From Rhodocyclaceae bacterium (lineage in GTDB: Bacteria > Pseudomonadota > Gammaproteobacteria > Burkholderiales > Rhodocyclaceae), in NCBI GenBank assembly GCA_018883385.1, contig VEQD01000011.1, positions 1-34,374 of the forward strand: DNA of 34,374 bases, written 5' to 3'. Below the pieces are notes generated by a model. That model did no database searches. It was not told the DNA's origin and worked only from the letters and a program-made list of their open reading frames with translations. Of this stretch, positions 1 through 6,661 are shown one piece after another. Position numbers and translations under genes: made by a program. Within the stretch, counting starts at the first letter, position 1. The number at the start of each line of letters is the position of its first letter.

Positions 1-220
1 GCAACTTCTGACCGTCGGACCGTACGCGCTTTAAAACCTCCAGGCCATCCATTTTGGGAAGACCCAAGTCCAGAACGACAGCGCTAAAGGGTTCGTGGCG
101 CAGAATCTGCCAGGCCGCCTCACCATCCTTCACCCACTCGGGTTGAAACCCGGCCTGACGCAAACCGGTCTGGAGGCCCTCACCCAGCATGGGGTCATCT
201 TCGACGATCAGAATACGCAC
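1..220 (-). CDS. OmpR/QseB-type response regulator, receiver domain (partial)
   Basis: Only the first 73 codons are in the window; the C-terminal part, expected to hold a winged-helix DNA-binding domain, lies beyond base 1. The translation starts MRILIVEDDPMLGEGL and is a typical receiver domain: acidic pair at residues 8-9 and phosphoacceptor Asp51 in the VLDLGLPKMDG block. The start is GTG at 218-220, preceded by an AGGAG ribosome site. It lies 55 nt downstream of the cytochrome b561 gene on the same strand, so it is probably the regulatory end of the cytochrome operon. SHP/diheme-cytochrome clusters in other proteobacteria are known to carry a response regulator and histidine kinase, so a kinase is expected next. 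The QseB/PmrA-like subfamily is inferred from the N-terminal sequence only. Confidence 0.85.
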   Translation of the reverse strand, partial: MRILIVEDDPMLGEGLQTGLRQAGFQPEWVKDGEAAWQILRHEPFSAVVLDLGLPKMDGLEVLKRVRSDGQKL

Positions 221-275
221 CTTGTTCTCCTGCTACTTGAAGCGATGAAGTGTTCAGTATGCCCGAACGCGTAAC

Positions 276-959
276 TCAGGGCAGCAATGCCGGCAAACGG
301 CTGCTCAACAGCGCCCAAAGAAAAAGTCCCAGACCCACTAATAGAAGCACACCAACAATCCACTGTGGATAGCGTATGGCATCGAGCAGATTGCCTTGTT
401 TGCAGCCATGAACCATTGAACGGACCAGGTTCTCACGATGTAGAACACTCGATACGAGGACACCACCGATGTGAATAGCAATGACCAGAATCAGGACATT
501 CACGATCCCCTCATGCAGTTCGCCAAACCAGTCGCCATAGTCACTAAAACTCGCCCATCCCGTCAGCACCGCCAACAGACCTAGACCGATCATGCCGATG
601 ATCGCCCACGCACCCGCCGGATTGTGACCCACGTAGTGGTGTGGATGCCGCGTTAGAAGACTACTCAGATAGCGCATCGTCTGTTTTGGGCCCTGCACAA
701 AATCACTAAAGCGCGCATAGCGGGTACCCACCACGCCCCAGAACAGGCGGAAGAGCAATAGCATGCCAAAGGTGTATCCGGCCGTCACATGCCACACCTG
801 CCAGCGTTCAGACTCACTGGTCAAATAAGCAATCACAAAGCAGAGCACGAGCGACCAGTGAAATATCCGGGTGGGAATATCCCAGACCAGAATGCGTCCA
901 TGCACTGCATCAGACTGCGCATTCAATCCTACTGAAGTGTTCGCGGTATTAATCGCCAT
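276..959 (-). CDS. Cytochrome b561-family diheme membrane protein
   Basis: A 227-residue integral membrane b-type cytochrome resembling the Ni/Fe-hydrogenase cytochrome b subunit and b561 family. It should pass electrons between the quinone pool and periplasmic cytochromes. About five hydrophobic segments are visible, near residues 33-50, 58-78, 118-137, 150-172 and 199-220. Candidate heme-ligand histidines are H34 (RIFHWS), H57 (WQVWHVTAGY), H149 (ELHEG) and H163 (AIHIGG). The start overlaps the 3' end of the diheme cytochrome c gene by 11 nt, implying translational coupling. In this setting it is the likely membrane partner of the diheme cytochrome and SHP encoded just upstream; the electron-transfer order is inferred from known SHP clusters. 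Confidence 0.88.
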   Translation of the reverse strand: MAINTANTSVGLNAQSDAVHGRILVWDIPTRIFHWSLVLCFVIAYLTSESERWQVWHVTAGYTFGMLLLFRLFWGVVGTRYARFSDFVQGPKQTMRYLSSLLTRHPHHYVGHNPAGAWAIIGMIGLGLLAVLTGWASFSDYGDWFGELHEGIVNVLILVIAIHIGGVLVSSVLHRENLVRSMVHGCKQGNLLDAIRYPQWIVGVLLLVGLGLFLWALLSSRLPALLP

Positions 960-1425
960 GTCGCCAACCTGCGGGGGCTTTCAAGGTGCGCTCGGAAAAA
1001 TCGCCCTTGTCTGCCTGTGTGTGACATCCAGCGCAGTTGCTAAAAGCCAGCCCCTTTGGCGGTTTCGTGCCATGTTCTTTGATGAACCAGCGGGTTTGGG
1101 TCATTCGCGCCGTGGGCTCAGCTGGTGCACTTTTCTCTTTTGAGGAAGCATTCGCCACCAAGTACGACAGGATGGCGCGGTTGGTCGCCGCATCAACGCT
1201 GGCATCCGACCCATAATGTTGCTGTAGGTTGCGCATCTGCGTCTCCCATCCTGCTGACGTCAACCGTTGTGGCGGATAGGGCACGTGGCAACTACCGCAT
1301 TCCTCTGCGTAATTTGCCGGGTAAGGTCCGTACTGGTGCTTATCGCCCGCGTGCGCAATACTTTCTGTGGAAAGTATTGCCAGACCCATCATCCAGCCAA
1401 TGGATTTCATCACATTCATCATCAT
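949..1425 (-). CDS. Periplasmic diheme cytochrome c (DHC)
   Basis: A 158-residue secreted diheme cytochrome c. It has a hydrophobic signal sequence (about residues 6-26, ending SIAHA) and two CxxCH heme sites: CGSCH at 43-47 and CAGCH at 131-135. Size and motif placement fit the DHC family, which in Rhodobacter and relatives is the electron donor to SHP. Its ATG overlaps the stop of the SHP gene as ATGA (1422-1425), and its own 3' end overlaps the cytochrome b561 start. The gene order SHP-DHC-cytochrome b is the recognised arrangement of this electron-transfer module. The physiological substrate is unknown. Confidence 0.88.
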   Translation of the reverse strand: MMMNVMKSIGWMMGLAILSTESIAHAGDKHQYGPYPANYAEECGSCHVPYPPQRLTSAGWETQMRNLQQHYGSDASVDAATNRAILSYLVANASSKEKSAPAEPTARMTQTRWFIKEHGTKPPKGLAFSNCAGCHTQADKGDFSERTLKAPAGWRHGD

Positions 1426-1847
1426 TTCACCGTTATCAGATAAGTCAGTAAGTTGCCTTTTTCTTCAGGCGTGCACTCACGTTTGAGCACATCATTACAG
1501 TTGCGCTTGAACCATTTGTTGACCTTGGCCGCGTCGCTAAAACGTTCCGGATTGGCACTGGGCGACATGGGTTGAATCAGCTTGCCCGTGACCACGTGTT
1601 TACCGATCGCAGCAGGATTATCGGTATGACAACTTGCACAACTCCAATCGCCGCCGTGCTTGTTCCTGTAAAAACGCTCTCCCGCGGCTACCGAAAATCC
1701 CTTGAAGCCCGGATTTTGGGATTTGGCTGCCTGCTGGTACTCGTCCAGAAAAAACTGGGGCGTCTCCGCCCGAGAAAATCCCGAATTGCCCAACAGCAAG
1801 GCCAATGCTGAAAACCGAAGCAGGCAAAAAAATAAGGTTCGATGCAT
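1422..1847 (-). CDS. SHP-type monoheme cytochrome c (DUF1924)
   Basis: A 141-residue secreted cytochrome with a signal peptide (about residues 1-27, ending FSRA) and one CxxCH heme site, CASCH at 70-74. The C-terminal half contains the block KWFKRNCNDVLKRECTP. Asn116 sits next to Cys117, with a second cysteine at 125. In sphaeroides heme protein (SHP), an asparagine is the unusual sixth heme ligand and is released on reduction so that oxygen or other small ligands bind; a disulfide lies beside it. Asn116 and Cys117/Cys125 are therefore the likely counterparts here. A GGAGAG ribosome site precedes the ATG at 1845-1847. It is the first gene of the minus-strand operon SHP-DHC-cytochrome b-regulator. 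The oxygen-binding role is by homology; the in vivo function is not settled. Confidence 0.87.
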   Translation of the reverse strand: MHRTLFFCLLRFSALALLLGNSGFSRAETPQFFLDEYQQAAKSQNPGFKGFSVAAGERFYRNKHGGDWSCASCHTDNPAAIGKHVVTGKLIQPMSPSANPERFSDAAKVNKWFKRNCNDVLKRECTPEEKGNLLTYLITVK

Positions 1848-1935
1848 AATTTCTCTCCAGAACGTGTTTTACATTTTGCCGATCTGTCATTACCGGAAGC
1901 TTAAGTTAACCATTTCTCGTATAGGGATACCTTCC
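1848..1935. promoter_or_regulatory. Divergent intergenic region, SHP operon / lipocalin
   Basis: This 88-nt region separates the minus-strand SHP start from the plus-strand lipocalin start and must contain both promoters. It includes an AT-rich double palindrome, GCTTAAGTTAAC, at 1899-1910 (CTTAAG followed by GTTAAC). TTAA-type repeats are common in operators of PmrA/QseB-like regulators, so this is a candidate site for the operon's own response regulator. No -35/-10 pair is convincing by eye. The assignment is inference. Confidence 0.4.
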
Positions 1936-2508
1936 ATGATGCATCCTATGCATACTGTCTGGCGGCCGTTGCTGCTTCTGTCTCTGGCATTTGCCGCCAG
2001 CCTCGCCACTGTGAGCCAAGCGGAGACAGCCGATCGATTGCCCACGGTTCAGAACGTTGACCTTCAACGATACAGTGGACGGTGGTATGAAATCTCACGT
2101 CTACCGATGTGGTTTGAACGCAAGTGCCTGGATAACATCACTGCGACATACACCGTCAGAAGCGATAATCGTATCGATGTCGTCAATAGCTGTCGCACCG
2201 AAGATGGTCAGATCAAGGCCCGAGGCATCGCCGAAATTCCGGATCGCCAGCACCCCGGGCAACTGCGGGTTCGTTTTGCACCTGACTGGATGGCATGGCT
2301 TCCAGTGGTCTGGGGCGACTACTGGATCATTGATCTCGACCCGGAATATCGCTGGGTCATGGTCGGCGCACCCAGTCGCGGCTACCTCTGGATTCTCGCC
2401 CGTACCCCCGCCCTGGATGAGGCAAAGATAACCCAATTAAAGAGCAAGGCGACGGGCTTGGGTTTTGACGTGACGCCGATGATCAACGTGACCAATTCGG
2501 CTGAATAG
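1936..2508 (+). CDS. Periplasmic Blc-type lipocalin
   Basis: A 190-residue bacterial lipocalin of the Blc group, small beta-barrel proteins that bind lipids or other hydrophobic ligands. It has the lipocalin signature GRWYEISRLP near residues 48-57 and the conserved C-terminal block YLWILARTP near 150-158. A signal peptide covers about residues 1-29 (ending SQA). Unlike E. coli Blc there is no lipobox cysteine, so the protein should be soluble in the periplasm rather than membrane anchored. Cys64 and Cys86 could form a disulfide. The reading frame is open further upstream, but ATG 1936 is chosen because an AGGGA ribosome site precedes it and the signal peptide begins there. The gene converges on the photolyase gene with only 2 nt between stops. 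Lipocalin genes beside this photolyase family are, to my recollection, common in proteobacteria. Confidence 0.88.
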   Translation: MMHPMHTVWRPLLLLSLAFAASLATVSQAETADRLPTVQNVDLQRYSGRWYEISRLPMWFERKCLDNITATYTVRSDNRIDVVNSCRTEDGQIKARGIAEIPDRQHPGQLRVRFAPDWMAWLPVVWGDYWIIDLDPEYRWVMVGAPSRGYLWILARTPALDEAKITQLKSKATGLGFDVTPMINVTNSAE

Positions 2509-2510
2509 GA

Positions 2511-4082
2511 TTACAGCGACGCCAGCTGTGTCAGGCGCACTTGGGCCCAGTCACGAATCGCTGCACGTTCTTTCTCGTCCATTCTGTCGAGGTTTTTGTA
2601 AGCCATCGCCATGCGCGGATTCGACCGGAGCAGGTGGTCGTGACGCATCAGGAAATCCCAGTAGAGGGTTGTAAAGGCGCAGGCTTGAGCACCGGTTCGC
2701 AGCTCCGGTCGATAAACGCACTGCTTACAGTAATTGCTCATCCTTTTGATGTAGGCGCCAGAGGCAATATAGGGTTTGCTGGTCATGCGGCCACCGAGAG
2801 CAAAAAGAGCCATGCCCAGGGTGTTGGGCTCTTCAACCCAGGCGAGCGCATCGACATACACCGCCAGGTACCAGTCGGCAACAGCGCGAGGATTGATTCC
2901 AGCCAACAGGGCAAAGTTGCCCGTTACCATCAGTCGCTGGATGTGATGGGCGTAACCCTGTTGCAGGGTCTGCGAAATCGCCGCGTTGAGGCATGCGGCT
3001 TTGGTTTCTCCCGTCCAGAACCACTTCGGCAAAGGGTGCGATGCGCTGAGCGCATTCGTTAACGGCCATGCCGTGACATATCGCCAGTAAATACCGCGCA
3101 CGAACTCACGCCAACCCAGAATCTGTCGGATGAATCCTTCGACGGCTGACAATGGCGCTGTACCCCTCGCTAGCGCATCCTCGGCTGCTGAAATCACCTC
3201 GCGCGGGTCAAGGAGCTTGAGATTCATTGCGGCAGAAATCAACGAATGCCAGAGAAAGGGTTCGTCGCGCCACATCGCATCCTGCCACCGCCCAAAAGCT
3301 GGCAAGCGATGTACGACAAAATCGGCCAAGGCTAAGCGTGCTTCCTGCTCGGTGACTGGCCACGCAAAATCCGATAGCGATCCGGGATGCTCCGGGAAAA
3401 ACTTTTCGACATCCGCCATCACCGCACGGGTAATGCCATCCGGTACAAATCGTTGTGGTGGCGGAACAGCGGGTGGTCCGCTTGCGCCAAACCCAGAACG
3501 GTTTTCGGCATCAAAATTCCATTGTCCGCCGACCGGCTGATCCTCATCCATCAGCACACCGGTTCGTCGCCGCATCCAGCGGTAGAAAAATTCCATCCTG
3601 AGACTTTGAGCAGCCTTGCCCTGTTGCGCCCCCCGATTTGCCCAGTGTTCAAAATCCTCCAGGCTACACAAAAAATGTGGATCAGGATAAACATCTATTG
3701 GGCGACCAATCTGTTTCCCACAAGCAGCAAGCGCGCTGGAGACGCGTGCATCGCCGGCTTCGAGCATACCGATGCAATCGATGTCTGGATGCTGACTCAC
3801 GAAAGCATCGACTGCCGCCCCTAGCGTCTTGAATTTATGAGCGCCGATGCGGAGATACGTCAAATCACAGCGTGTCTGCCAACGTTCGGCAAAGTGGCGC
3901 ATCGCCGAAAAGAACAAGGTGATTCTGGCTTTATGGCTCCAGACGTGCGTCGCTTCTTCAGGGGCCTCCACCATCAGCACATAGTCGCCCTGCTGCGCGA
4001 GGGATAGCAACGGGTGGGGATCGGGGTGCAATTGATCCCCCAGCACCAGAAACAGCCTAGGCCCCCGGTGCGCCATATGCAT
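2511..4082 (-). CDS. phrB: Iron-sulfur (6-4) photolyase / cryptochrome-like protein (FeS-BCP, PhrB type)
   Basis: A 523-residue protein of the photolyase-related family typified by Agrobacterium PhrB, which repairs (6-4) photoproducts with FAD, a lumazine antenna and a [4Fe-4S] cluster. Numbered from ATG 4082, cysteines occur at 364, 452, 455 and 468. The spacings 88, 3 and 13 equal those of the PhrB cluster ligands (Cys350, 438, 441, 454). The N-terminal Rossmann-like part starts LFLVLGDQLHPD. The C-terminal helical FAD domain carries GWREFVRGIYW, GYAHHIQRLMVTGNF and the C-x2-C-x12-C block. ATG 4082 shares one base with the stop of the flavin reductase gene; TTG 4085 and ATG 4076 are alternatives. 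(6-4) repair rather than signalling is inferred from the conserved architecture. Confidence 0.9.
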   Translation of the reverse strand: MHMAHRGPRLFLVLGDQLHPDPHPLLSLAQQGDYVLMVEAPEEATHVWSHKARITLFFSAMRHFAERWQTRCDLTYLRIGAHKFKTLGAAVDAFVSQHPDIDCIGMLEAGDARVSSALAACGKQIGRPIDVYPDPHFLCSLEDFEHWANRGAQQGKAAQSLRMEFFYRWMRRRTGVLMDEDQPVGGQWNFDAENRSGFGASGPPAVPPPQRFVPDGITRAVMADVEKFFPEHPGSLSDFAWPVTEQEARLALADFVVHRLPAFGRWQDAMWRDEPFLWHSLISAAMNLKLLDPREVISAAEDALARGTAPLSAVEGFIRQILGWREFVRGIYWRYVTAWPLTNALSASHPLPKWFWTGETKAACLNAAISQTLQQGYAHHIQRLMVTGNFALLAGINPRAVADWYLAVYVDALAWVEEPNTLGMALFALGGRMTSKPYIASGAYIKRMSNYCKQCVYRPELRTGAQACAFTTLYWDFLMRHDHLLRSNPRMAMAYKNLDRMDEKERAAIRDWAQVRLTQLASL

Positions 4083-4609
4083 CAATCTTTCCGGAGAGCC
4101 CGGTAATCGCCGTCATGGAAGACAAGCGGCGCTGGCGATGGATCGGCGGCAAAACGCAACACTCTGCCGACGTAAAGGCGATGGTCGCCACCATCGAGTT
4201 TCTGAGAATTCTCGACTTCGAACCAGGCGCTACAACCGGCCAGCAAGGGCACACCACTGAGACCGGGTGCCCACGACACTGCCTCAAAAGGGCGATCCAG
4301 GGATGAGGCAAACAGATTCGACACATCGATCTGATCAGCGGAAAGAACATTGACCGCGTAGGTGGAAGTCGTGTCAAACGTCATTAGATGGCGGGATGTC
4401 AGCTGTAAACTCCACACAATCAAGGGGGGCTCCAGTGACACCGTATTGAAAGAGCTCACGGTTAATCCGATCGCCAGCCCATCGGCGTCCAACGCGGTTA
4501 ACACAGCCACGCCCGTTGGAAATCGCCCCAATGCCAGGCGCAGATCGCGTTGGGCATCACCGGTGGGCTCAGCCTGCTCGAAGGGAAATGGTTCCGGGTT
4601 AGCGATCAT
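4082..4609 (-). CDS. Flavin reductase-like FMN-binding protein
   Basis: A member of the flavin reductase-like (HpaC/DIM6-type) family, which binds FMN and reduces free flavin with NAD(P)H. The core reads GRFPTGVAVLTA followed by TVSSFNTVSLEPPLIVWSL, the usual FMN-binding blocks, with a late DHRLYVGRVL motif. Starting at ATG 4609 gives 175 residues, normal for the family. An upstream ATG at 4657 would add 16 residues that look non-native, and it lies too close to a TATAAT box at 4676-4681, so I prefer 4609, although neither start has a strong ribosome site. It overlaps the photolyase start by 1 nt, so the two are translated together. It could supply reduced flavin to the photolyase or keep its flavin reduced; that link is inference from the operon. 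Confidence 0.82.
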   Translation of the reverse strand: MIANPEPFPFEQAEPTGDAQRDLRLALGRFPTGVAVLTALDADGLAIGLTVSSFNTVSLEPPLIVWSLQLTSRHLMTFDTTSTYAVNVLSADQIDVSNLFASSLDRPFEAVSWAPGLSGVPLLAGCSAWFEVENSQKLDGGDHRLYVGRVLRFAADPSPAPLVFHDGDYRALRKD

Positions 4610-4675
4610 CGAAGAATCAGTGCAAAATTCAAGGCGCAACGCCTGCCTCGCCAGCATGCGTTAGGATGGGCGCTG

Positions 4676-4681
4676 ATTATA
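4676..4681 (-). promoter_or_regulatory. Candidate -10 box for the flavin reductase-photolyase operon
   Basis: The minus strand reads a perfect TATAAT here. Transcription would begin near 4669, giving a leader of about 60 nt to the chosen ATG at 4609. No good -35 hexamer lies at 16-18 nt, so the promoter may depend on an activator. The box falls between the divergent photolyase operon and mutY, which supports the shorter mutY start at 4714. Confidence 0.45.
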
Positions 4682-4713
4682 CCGCCACCCCACAACCACT
4701 TGGCCCCAGCACC

Positions 4714-5766
4714 ATGACGCCCTCTGGCAACACCACCGCAATCGCTCAAGCCAAGTTCCCTGTCACCCTGGTGCGCTGGCAAAAGAAACATGGTCGCCAT
4801 GATTTGCCTTGGCAGCAAACGAATGACCCCTACCGGGTCTGGCTCTCGGAAATCATGCTGCAACAAACGCAAGTGCAAACCGTGATCCCGTATTACAGCC
4901 GTTTTCTTGAGGCGTTCCCGACGGTTGCCGCACTCGCCGCTGCACCATTGGAAAACGTGCTGACCCTCTGGGCAGGGCTTGGCTACTATGCGCGAGCGCG
5001 CAATCTGCATGCCTGTGCCCGCAAGGTTGTTGCCGAATTTGCCGGGCAATTCCCGGCCGATGCTGATACGCTCGCTAAGCTACCCGGCATCGGTCGGTCT
5101 ACTGCCGCAGCCATTAGTGTCTTCGCCTTCGGCCAGCGCGCAGCCATTCTGGACGGCAACGTCAAGCGCGTTTTCTGCCGCGTCTTTGGCGTCGAAGGGG
5201 TGCCAACCACGACTGCTGTCGATAAATCACTTTGGCTGCTTGCCGAATCCCTATTGCCCAAGAAAGATGTCGCGGCCTATACACAAGGTCTCATGGATCT
5301 CGGTGCGACGTGCTGCACGCGCAGCAATGCCCGCTGCAACGTGTGCCCCATGCAGCCCTTCTGTGACGCATTCCACACGGATCGCGTGAACGAGCTACCC
5401 CATCGCAAACCCAAAACCAAACTCCCAATTCGTACGGCGCACGTTTGGCTGATCCGGAACAAAGATCATGTGTGGCTAGAACGTCGACAGGCCTGCGGTA
5501 TCTGGGGGGGGCTCTTGAGCCTGCCCGATGCCGAATCGGTACGCCTGCCCGCTAAAGCAACGACACTGCCGGGCAAAGCCATCCGCCATAAATTTACCCA
5601 TTTCGAACTTCAGGCAGAGGTGAGTCGTTACGAGGTGCAAACTGCACCATCGGCGCTCAATCGACATCGTGAATTGGCGGCGTATCCGTTAAGCGAGGTT
5701 GAAGAACTTGCGCTGCCGACGCCATGGCGGAAATTGCTTATGGCTGAACTGCATCCGGCACCCTGA
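4714..5766 (+). CDS. mutY: A/G-specific adenine DNA glycosylase
   Basis: MutY removes adenine mispaired with 8-oxoguanine in base excision repair. From ATG 4714 the protein has 350 residues. Visible features: catalytic Glu46 in LSEIMLQQTQV; helix-hairpin-helix LPGIGRSTAAA near 123-133; catalytic Asp147 in ILDGNVKRV; a [4Fe-4S] loop with Cys201, 208, 211 and 217 in the C-x6-C-x2-C-x5-C pattern; and a C-terminal NUDIX-like 8-oxoG-recognition domain (about 230-350). ATG 4666 would add 16 residues but has no ribosome site and covers the TATAAT box of the divergent operon; ATG 4714 also lacks an obvious ribosome site, so the start is uncertain. The 3' end overlaps the convergent Gx transporter gene by 29 nt. 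Confidence 0.93.
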   Translation: MTPSGNTTAIAQAKFPVTLVRWQKKHGRHDLPWQQTNDPYRVWLSEIMLQQTQVQTVIPYYSRFLEAFPTVAALAAAPLENVLTLWAGLGYYARARNLHACARKVVAEFAGQFPADADTLAKLPGIGRSTAAAISVFAFGQRAAILDGNVKRVFCRVFGVEGVPTTTAVDKSLWLLAESLLPKKDVAAYTQGLMDLGATCCTRSNARCNVCPMQPFCDAFHTDRVNELPHRKPKTKLPIRTAHVWLIRNKDHVWLERRQACGIWGGLLSLPDAESVRLPAKATTLPGKAIRHKFTHFELQAEVSRYEVQTAPSALNRHRELAAYPLSEVEELALPTPWRKLLMAELHPAP

Positions 5767-6259
5767 GCCAGGCGACGATCAAGCCATTCAGGGTGCCAAA
5801 TAGTAAAGCCGCACCGATAAAAACAGGCGCCAAAACCCAGACTCCTGGACTTGGCACCAGCCATAGCCGAACGATCAGCAACTGCGTCAACATGTGTGCA
5901 AGTGCCGCGAGTAGGGATAGCGTGATGGGTCCAAACCAGGCAGGTAAGTGTCGTACCAGCGGTAGTGCTAGGTAGAGCACCAGCAATGAGGCGATTGCAC
6001 CACCCAGGGACAGCACAAAACCGGGCGCCAGGAACTGGCCGACCAACAGACTGACGGCAAAGACACGCAGTATGGTCACCCAGGCAGCAGTCACCCAGTC
6101 ATAACGCAACAGCACAAGCAAGGTGATGATGTTGGCTAATCCCGGCTTCACACCCGGCAATGGGCTCGGCACAGCCGACTCAACCAAGGCGATGGCGATG
6201 GCCGCTGCTGTCAGCCGTGCAATGCGGTGGTCGTCAGGTGTCAGCGTGAGTTGGCGCAT
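5738..6259 (-). CDS. Gx transporter family membrane protein (Hpre_diP_synt_I)
   Basis: A 173-residue very hydrophobic protein with about five or six membrane segments. It resembles the Gx transporter family (Pfam Hpre_diP_synt_I, formerly called heptaprenyl diphosphate synthase component I), including the conserved stretch PGVKPGLANIITLLVLLRYDW near residues 35-55. The family looks like small ECF/BioY-type substrate-binding membrane components, but no substrate is established. It is the last gene of a minus-strand set rapZ, NusG-II gene, Gx gene, 9 nt behind the NusG-II gene. Its last 29 nt overlap the end of mutY in antisense. NusG-II and Gx genes are often adjacent in other bacteria, suggesting a shared function. 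Confidence 0.83.
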   Translation of the reverse strand: MRQLTLTPDDHRIARLTAAAIAIALVESAVPSPLPGVKPGLANIITLLVLLRYDWVTAAWVTILRVFAVSLLVGQFLAPGFVLSLGGAIASLLVLYLALPLVRHLPAWFGPITLSLLAALAHMLTQLLIVRLWLVPSPGVWVLAPVFIGAALLFGTLNGLIVAWLRVPDAVQP

Positions 6260-6268
6260 CGGTGATCT

Positions 6269-6661
6269 TTAGTACGCCATAGATTCATATGCCGGCTGCC
6301 CGCCGGTTAATGACAGACTGACGTGGTTGGGGGCACATAGGGCCATCTCGCCCGGTCTCGTCAGCCATCCCTGCTTCACACAATACTGCCGCGGTCCCGG
6401 ATCGCTCACAACACGGGCGCGTCCGGATTCGATGCGGATCACCGTGGCGCCCAGCGCCCCATCGATCGAGACGGTTCGATCTTCATTCAGCGCATACGCT
6501 GCCACCAGAATGCCGTCGCGTCTGACTTGCGCCTGCGCCGCCGGACCCGACTGCCAAAGTGATATTGATAACGCCAACCAGCCAGCAAACCCGGCCAGTA
6601 GCACGAGGACATCACCGGGACGCAGTAGGTGTTTAAGCGGACGCTGCAGGAACCAGTTCAC
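6269..6661 (-). CDS. Membrane-anchored NusG domain II-containing protein
   Basis: A small protein (130 residues from GTG 6661) with one N-terminal membrane anchor near residues 17-37 and a NusG_II-type domain behind it. The hallmark block is CVKQGWLTRPGEMALCAPNHV, with two cysteines near residues 93 and 108. Despite the name, it is unrelated in function to transcription factor NusG and has no KOW/NGN arrangement; the domain would face the periplasm. The start is uncertain: GTG 6661 gives the tidy N-terminus MNWFLQRPLKHLL, while ATG 6679 would extend it by 6 residues. Either way the gene overlaps the end of rapZ by 29-47 nt. It is followed 9 nt later by the Gx transporter gene. Function unknown. 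Confidence 0.75.
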   Translation of the reverse strand: MNWFLQRPLKHLLRPGDVLVLLAGFAGWLALSISLWQSGPAAQAQVRRDGILVAAYALNEDRTVSIDGALGATVIRIESGRARVVSDPGPRQYCVKQGWLTRPGEMALCAPNHVSLSLTGGQPAYESMAY

